From positions 17,003,312 to 17,067,311 of the forward strand of contig NC_092675.1 in assembly GCF_964355755.1 (NCBI RefSeq): a stretch of DNA of 64,000 nucleotides, written 5' to 3'. The notes under the pieces were generated by a model. That model was not told the DNA's origin, made no database searches, and saw nothing but the letters and a program-made list of their open reading frames with translations. Both the position numbers and the translations under genes were made by a program. Below are positions 14,101 through 23,100 of the stretch, in pieces. This DNA is from Antedon mediterranea. Taxonomy: Eukaryota > Echinodermata > Crinoidea > Comatulida > Antedonidae. How positions within the stretch are numbered: the stretch's first letter is position 1; the number at the start of each line of letters is the position of its first letter.

Positions 14101-17100
14101 TTACATGCCTGCTTACCTGGATAAATAAATCCCAACAGTTGCCCTTTTCCACGAAGTGTGAATACAATTACGAAAAGAAGAATTTTACAATAAATCACCT
14201 CCTTAATAAATGGGACACTCCGCTACAGTGCCCTCTCGTGGGACAACTTCCACCCATTACCATCATTTCTTTTTGTACTGTAAGACAGCATGAAGTTTAA
14301 GAACGAGAGGAGTATTCTTGAATTCCAAAGTCGAGCTTGAAGCTAGCCGAGGCTAAGTTTCTCTTTTATTACTTAGATACGTTGGAATTTGTTGTTAAAC
14401 AGGGCAGAAATACCTATAAATTATCGTTTACAACTTGATACGTTGTAAATCATTGTCTCGTCTGTGTACGAGACATTTCTCTACATACCAGAGTTTCTCC
14501 GGCATAGAGTATAGCATACCTTTACAAACCGATCCGCATGACATTTGTGTCCAGCGGACGCCGGCAAATTTTGCGTCTCTACCACGTCCCACAGGATGTA
14601 TTATTTCGGAAGATATCGTGCCTGAGACGGCTCCAGCAAAGGTTGCAACTAAAACCATGCCTCGCGAGGAGGAGCCTGTGGTTTTCACAGCTTCCTCGAA
14701 TGAGGCAGATCTCGCCGCCGCACCTGTTACCGTTGCGGCCTCTGTAATCCCGGAAGCAACTGAGTTATCTCCGGCGATTTTACAAGTCATCGCAGCAGCG
14801 GTGGTCCATCGACAGCATCCTCTGATACCATACTACCCGGTGCCCCCTCCTCAGACACCTTTATCGTATTCTGAGGGGCCTATAGAACCTTCAATAGTCC
14901 CTGCGCCTGACTGTATGGCCATTGTCAGGGATCAGAGACCCAGGCATTCCACATGGCCCTTCCGCCCTCGTGGCGAAATCTCGTCTACTCTTACCATCTA
15001 CAATAGCCAACTAAAACACTTCTTTACATGGTGCAGGCACCAAAAGGTAGAGCCGGGGTAGGTCAACCTCTTGCAAGTTTGTGCCTTCCTGCACTACCTG
15101 TTAAAATCAGTTCTCCAGGTTTGCACCATTTCAGACTACAGATCCGCCATTGGTGTGGTGACCCCGGTTGCACTATCTCGTCATCTCCGGTGAGCACACA
15201 GCTGATACGGGGGCTGTTCGAAAAATGACCTCCAGTCAAGGTCTTGATTCCTCGATGGGATGTTAACATCGTCCTAGCCGCTTTCACATGCCCGTCTATG
15301 AGTAAGGCTACTCTCTATAACCGCTCGCTGAAGTTCCTTCTCGCATTATCGTCATGCAAACGCCAAGGCGAGTTACACGTTCTTACCTTGGGACCAGGTC
15401 ATGTTAGGTTTGAGTGAGGCTAGTGTTCAGGAAAGATTTTCTTGCCAAGACGTTTTCGCCGTTGACTGTGTTCTTACCTGGATAAACACCCGCTCGCTGT
15501 ACCCTCAGACAAGAGGTCTTGAGAAATGATGACGGTAATGCTTCAAGTGGTCCCACGAGAGGGTGCTATAGCGGACTGTCCCAATTAGTAAGGAGGTGAT
15601 CTACTGTAAAATTCTTCTTTTCGTAATTGTTTTTGCACTTCGTGGAAAAGGGCTGCTGTCGGGTTTATCCAGGTAAGCGGCACTTATAGACTACCAACAC
15701 CATTCCTGTTTTGTTTAATTTGAAAAAATTATCCTGTACCCCCCCCCCCCCCCTTTTTTTTTTAAGCTCCTTTTTGTCCCCAATGTCTTATTTGTCTCCC
15801 ATCCCAACATCCTAGATCCTTTCCTGGATTGATTGTTAAATTTATGAGTACAGAACCGATAGGACACCCTATTTAGGAGACACCTCTATTAAGGGGACAA
15901 TTGTTTTGTCCCAAAGATACGTCCTTAGAGGTTTTACTGTAGTATGACAATGACAACTTCTTTTATTTTCTTTGTTAATAAAGTAGATAAATAAATGACA
16001 AAATTAACATTTATAATTACAAAATTGATTTAAACAAAGAAAAGAGGAAAATTCTTGAAGCAAGCAGATATGCATATAAAAAAAAACCATTTAAATATAA
16101 AATTCAATAATAAATGTAAATCAGCTCAACATTATAATTTCCAATAAAATACTACATTTAAACTATAAGCAAACAATTTAATTTTTTGTAGCAAAAACAA
16201 ATGCTGTATTTATGCAAATGGTGGGGATGGAGGGGTATTACATGAGTACTATAGTATGGTAACTATCTTTTAGTAGGTGTTATGTGACACAAGTAACTAT
16301 CCTAAACACATACAACTTTTTTTCAGTGAATCCACAGATGGTAACAGTATTTATTGATGGATATTTCAATGAACCGTTAGAAGTAGTCAAGTTGTTTGGT
16401 GTTCAAGGGATTCAACATACACCAATAGGCGTCAAGAATGCTCGTATATCGCAACATTATAAGTCAAGTCTAACAGCAACTTTTAATATGCATCCGGTAT
16501 GTAGAACAGAGTATTTAAATAATAACAACAACCATAAAATCAACAATGAAAGTGTCAGGTACGGTAGAACAAGGCATTTGTGTACAAACAATAATACAAC
16601 CATAAAAACATACATATAGTAATTAATTAGACTACTTATTACTCCATGGTATTGTGTAGGTAAAACAAATTTTACAGAAAACAACTAAAAAACCAACAAA
16701 GTAAGTCAACAACATTTAATCAAGGACAAATCCGTTTTTAATTTTGTGGGAGGAGCGCAGTCAAGTAGCAAAATTTGTATGGGTTCACCATTGAAATATT
16801 ATGAGGGTACCATTTCTCCTCCCATGAATAATTAGTTTAACATTTCCAACAACTGCCATGCCCCATCCCCTTGTCACTAGGATCTATGCCAGTGCATCTT
16901 AAATGCATTTAGTAGCTAGTATATACTTGTCAATTCACAGACAGCAGCATAAACATACAATGTGTATACATTCCTGTTTTGTATGCAAAACAAATGTAAT
17001 CATTTTTAATGATCTTGTTATTGGTCGAATGATGTACTAGTTTATTAACCTATCATCACGTCCCATTATACTTGCTTATAGATTCTATTAGTATCAACGA

Positions 17101-20100
17101 TCAACGCATCATTATGTTTTGAGGTATTCAACTTCTCTTATAATCACAATTTGATGATATCAAATGTACATTCATTATATCTGTTATTATTAAAATTCAA
17201 CTTGCGAATGTGATAATGCCTTTCCATTTCTTGTAACATATCCAGTGCAAACTCTGATATTTCTCCCACGAGATACTGGTTGATATAAGATACTGTATCT
17301 ATGTCATTCTCAAACAATATTAATTATTATTGTTGTTCAAGAATTATTTAATTACTTAGTAATTTATGATTGTGGTTTGATGCCTACAACTTTCTTGATA
17401 ATTATCCCAACATTTCTTAAAACAGAATTATAGGTATAGATTTATATACATTTTTGTACTAGTAGGACAACTTTGGCTTAGTACAGTATATGAGGTATGA
17501 ATAGGTGTACAATCCGAATTTCCTCGGTTTCCAGTTAGGCTTGAGGACCAGAATAAATACCTTTCAGGATGTAATTTTTTTTTCCAATACAGTTAAGTTT
17601 TCTACAACTTAGGTTTTATTTTCATTTCATTTGTTGAACCAACAACTTCATTTCCAGAGTGACACCACAATGTACATCATGAATCGTTTAAATAACTTTC
17701 TTTTTGGAGTTAACTCAATAAAATGTCCCAAATACAATAAAAATTAGTCATCAATAATTTTTCTCATGTGAGTTGAAATGTCAAAATGGTACAACCATGT
17801 TATTTATTCCTTGAAGAGAAATCAGAGGTTAAACTGTCATAGTGTTTTATCAGTCAAGCTTGTAATTCTGTGAAGCTTGTAATTCTGTGAAAAAGACAAG
17901 ACGTGCATGGAAGGAAGGTGAATCAGCTATAGGCTAAAGGGTTCTTGTAATATGACAGTTTAGGATATATTTACATTGTCACTACTAAAAACTGACAAGA
18001 TTACAAATTTATTGTAGATAGGATTTCACATATAAAGTAATGGTGTTCTTTATACATCAATATTGTTCAGAGAAATCATGTTGTAAAAATACATATTTTA
18101 TGACCTAATATGATTGCTGCTTTCAGAAAATATTTGCAGTGTTAAATCAAAATTTAAGATGTCTGTTGTTTTTTCTGTGTAATTAACTGCAGTGACTGTG
18201 GATTCCCTATAAAGAGACATCCTCCAAATAAGGGTCAGTCATAATGTTAAAACATTGCTCCTCATTTGTTTCATGGAAAACTGTCCCCTTAATAAGACTG
18301 CCCCCTGAATAAGACTGCCCCCTTAATAAGACTGCCCCCTGAATAGGTATATCACAAAGTATACTACTTTGATCAACTTATTTATGAATGTAAAGAAGCA
18401 ACTCAAATATTTGTGAAGTTTTGACAATTTATAATGATAGCAGACAGTTGTGGATCCAAGATTTTTTGGAAAGGAACTAGTTCGAGAGAGTTAGGGAGTG
18501 CTGTTGAGGGAAAAAAATGAAAAGCTGATACAAACTTACAACTGTTCAAAAAACTTGCATTGTATTTATATTTTGATGTGATCCGAGCCAAGTTGTGTCT
18601 TTTGTATTGCAAGTAGTAGAAGGAATAGTAATTACTGTATGACAATTTATTCCAGGCTGTATTCTAGGAACTTCTTGTTGCCTCTTTGTTATACAGTACT
18701 TAGGAGTAGGAGTAAGTAATTTACAAATGAGGATTTAATTAGGATTAGGTAGGTAATTATTAATCTGTTTATCTATAATGCCGATGAACTTGATGATGAA
18801 AGCGATTTAAAATGAATAGAATATGGAGACCTCCAACTTCATAGATTAACAGCTCCCACAGGCAACCCATTTATCTTGAATTTAAAACCATCTCCCACAA
18901 GTACCAAAGTGCATAATATAATTAGATCTGTGGTATGGTGTCAAAGAGTACAACATTGTACATTCAACATCCACACATACATTCAACTGAAAATGTTGTG
19001 ACGTAAATGTATTTGCCCACTCTGCTTTGTTTCATCTTCAAAATGTTTTATTTTAGGAATATCACTCTCCAAGTACCAATTTCAATTTGTTCTTATGTTG
19101 TACAAACTTGTTGAACCTGATTTCTTCCTGTTCTTATGTTGTTAAAAACAATATGTTGCGAAATACATCTGTTCTCCATGAATTTACATTTTTAGTCGCG
19201 TGCAACGCGACTCTACAGCACACTATGTGGGTTGGTCAGTTGGTCGGTAAACACTAACTTGAGCACGTGACTGCAGCCATGTATATGGCCTTATTGTTAG
19301 TGGTTTTGCAACTTTTTCAGTTAAATCTTAAAAAACCAATCAAATAAACATTCATTTTGTGTATAATAACCAGTCAACATTTAATCAAAAACATTCTGTA
19401 ACTTGTAAAATACTATATTGAAATAAAGGGTATATTTATGTGTTTTTTGCATACTGTAACTATTTTATAATAACTCATGTCATTTCATGTCAATACAACA
19501 TCATCAAACACTAAGTCTAATATTAATACAACACCTCTGGGTTTCATACTGCATATCTTGCCATCCTCTGTGCTCCAGTTTTTAAACTAAGTTCAAACAC
19601 ATTCATATTACTTGTTATTAATTTGATAGTTTTCTGTCTGTCATCATCTCCACCATCATCTTGCTCTCTTCTTTTAAAAATCATTAACTTCAGATGAGTA
19701 AAGTTTATTTATCCTAGAGGCTTGTCTACTTCACTACCCCTGGAGCAAAACACCAAAATGAAGAATCGGTTTGTTTTCTTCAATGTAATCTTCTTCACCT
19801 TTAACCTTTAACCTTTAACCCATATTGTACAGAATTCTTTCTTTCCTAACTAAACTGTTTCTTTGTTACAGAAAGCAGAGTATGTCATTATTTTAGAAGA
19901 AGATCTAGATGTATCTGAGGATTTTTTTAGGTAAGGGTAAAATTGAATTCGTTTATGTTTAATTTTATTTGTAAAAATGTAATAAATAAAGTAGAATTTA
20001 ATTACTTCTGTAGTCACTTTGACAAATTAAAAAAAAGTTGGATTTACTGTAAATGCTAATACTGATTCGGCCTAAACAATTCTTATGTTGCCCAAGTCCA

Positions 20101-23100
20101 ACTCTAAAGTTTAGAAAATCTGTCAATTTTTTTAACTTAATTACTTAGTACAGTATATTAAACATCAAAAAACGCCTTTAACACTGTACCTAGACTTCTT
20201 TTGAACAAACATCCTTGTTTAGTTGAATGTGAATGCATGAGTGATTTTTCTATAGTGCCCTCTGTTTTTTGGTTTTTTTTTATATTTAGGACCAATACTA
20301 ATTTTTTTTGTTGCAAGAATTCATATTTACATTTACACAAAATCAGCAAGGAAAAAATATTCAACCAAAACTCTATGCTTGGGCAACATAACAATTTTTG
20401 GGCCTTAGTATTTCTTACTGTGATGAGTCAGTCATTAAAGTTGACATTAAATTCATATAAAAAGTTTAAATGTGCTTTATAAAGTCAATGTATTTGTTTG
20501 TGACAATGTTGACAGCTGTATCATTCTTGATTTATAGTCTTGAATATTGTGTCTAATATTTTTGTTGTTCTGATTAGTTTTTTTAGTCAAACCAAACATT
20601 TATTAGATGAAGATGATAGTATATATTGTATATCTGCATGGAATGACCAGGTTAGTAAACAACACACAGTAGAACCGCTTAAGGGGATAACTGTGGTTGA
20701 TACCTAGAGTTATAACATATAGTGCTAAGTATCCTCTCTGAGGTGTCCTTAAAGGAGGGGTTCTACTTTAAAAAGATTGATTGAACTGTAATAAAATTTG
20801 AAATAAATGGCTGTGCACGGTATTTTCTTTGTTTAAAAAAATATTGTTATTAACTGTACTAAATATATACCTTGAAGATTGTGACTTGTCCCTTCAACAT
20901 CATAGCTTATAACTCTTCATTTGCATACGGGCGAAACTTAAGTGGTGGTCAGACCATGTTTTAGCTACAAAATGTAACTTTCTTTGACAAGCATAGTGAT
21001 GTTGTGTTTATAAAACACAATGTCCGTTAAAAAGCAAAAGGTCTTGTGAGATGTATTATGTGGATGAGTAAGGATGTGTCCTCAACAAGAGGTGACTGCT
21101 TTCTATAACACATCTACCATAATAAAATTATTATCGAAATTTTTAATGTGTTAATTATGTTTATTATCTCAATTTCTTTGGTTTGCAGGGTTATGAGCAT
21201 ACATGCAATGACCCTAGTCTACTGTATAGAGTAGAGACAATGCCTGGCCTAGGCTGGATGCTAAAACGTAGCCTTTATAAAGAGGAGTTAGAGCCTCATT
21301 GGCCAACCCCAGAAAAGGTAAGATAAAAGTAAAACCATCCAACCAGGCAATTGAGGTTCGTGAATCATGTATTTTATCCATGTTTCACGACCATCTGTGT
21401 CTGTTAGATTACTGTCATCTTTTTGTCTGCCTTCCCAAAATAAAAATAATTTCATTTTATTTATCAACTTACAAATCTTCAAGGAATTACATTCTTTCAA
21501 TAATTCCAATCATATACACATGTATTTCAGGGCCGTAGCCAGGATCTGTCAAGGGGGGGTTCGGACACTAAATATTTGGGTCAAAGTGCCAAAAACCCGG
21601 TTTTTTTTCTCGATATGAGGCCTTTATTATTCAAAATTTTTAAAGAAAAAGCACATATACCATAAAAAATATCCATGTATTTCATTTTTGGAACAGAATA
21701 TTCCGTGAGGCTCAACTACAAAACCACCATTTTGTGATATGATGTCATCGTAAGCCAATCAAAGCTGAGCTTTCTCGCGATTGGCATTGCTCACGGTTGA
21801 ATGATTTAGGATTCTAGCTGATTTGATTGGTGGATGCGAATCATCCGCAGCGGAATGTTTTCTCTCGCGCGTGTACCATGAATCTCTCTGATCGTTACTA
21901 CACAAAGTTAGAGCAATGAATTTGTCCGAATTCCGTTAAGTAAACAACTTTATATATTTTATAAGCATTTAATAACATGTTTTATTGATATTTCCAATGG
22001 TGATATATAAAATAAATTACTAAAAAACGTAATTATATGTAATTATTTTAACAAAAAATGGCGTAGTTAATAGAATATTTATTATAAGTGCCAAAAACCC
22101 GTTTTTTTTTCCCGATATGAGGCCTTTATTATTCAAAATTTTTAAAGAAAAAGCACATATACCATAAAAAATATCCATGTATTTCATTTTTGGAACAGAA
22201 TATTCCGTGAGGCTCAACTACAAAACCACCATTTTGTGATATGATGTCATCGTAAGCCAATCAAAGCTGAGCTTTCTCGCGATTGGCATTGCTCACGGTT
22301 GAATGATTTAGGATTCTAGCTGATTTGATTGGTGGATGCGAATCATCCGCAGCGGAATGTTTTCTCTCGCGCGTGTACCATGAATTTCTCTGATCGTTAC
22401 TACACAAAGTTAGAGCAATGAATTTGTCCGAATTCCGTTAAGTAAACAACTTTATATATTTTATAAGCATTTAATAACATGTTTTATTGATATTTCCAAT
22501 GGTGATATATAAAATAAATTACTAAAAAACGTAATTATATGTAATTATTTTAACAAAAAATGGCGTAGTTAATAGAATTGTCGACTGAGGCCGCAAATTG
22601 TTTTACCGTACTTCTTTCGTACGTGGCTAAAAACGATTTTTCTAATTCTTTCTTTATTGTAATATGAATACAACATACTAACAGATAATGTTGGTTTGGT
22701 TTTAATTTTGCATCGTTATCCCATATAAGACAATATGACTATGTAATCCTAGAACATATATTGATCAGAGAAAAAGTATGTACAGATAATGACACCAATT
22801 TTGTCGGCAAATTGGCAATTCCCGCCAACCCCCCCCCCCCCCCCCCCCCCCAACTTCAAAATCCTGGATACGCCACTGATATTGATACATTTTAGTAGGC
22901 CTACGTATCGGCTGGTGGTCTAGAAAAAAATAATCGGATGCCATAATGTGAACTACAGTACTTGATACCATAGATATTATAGTGTAAAATATTAATATTC
23001 ACTATAATCCTATACATTATACTTCATAGTCACACATAAATACTGATGTACGTCGGAAGGCTATATACTTTATGCATGCTGCCTGACTGCCAGTGATCTA

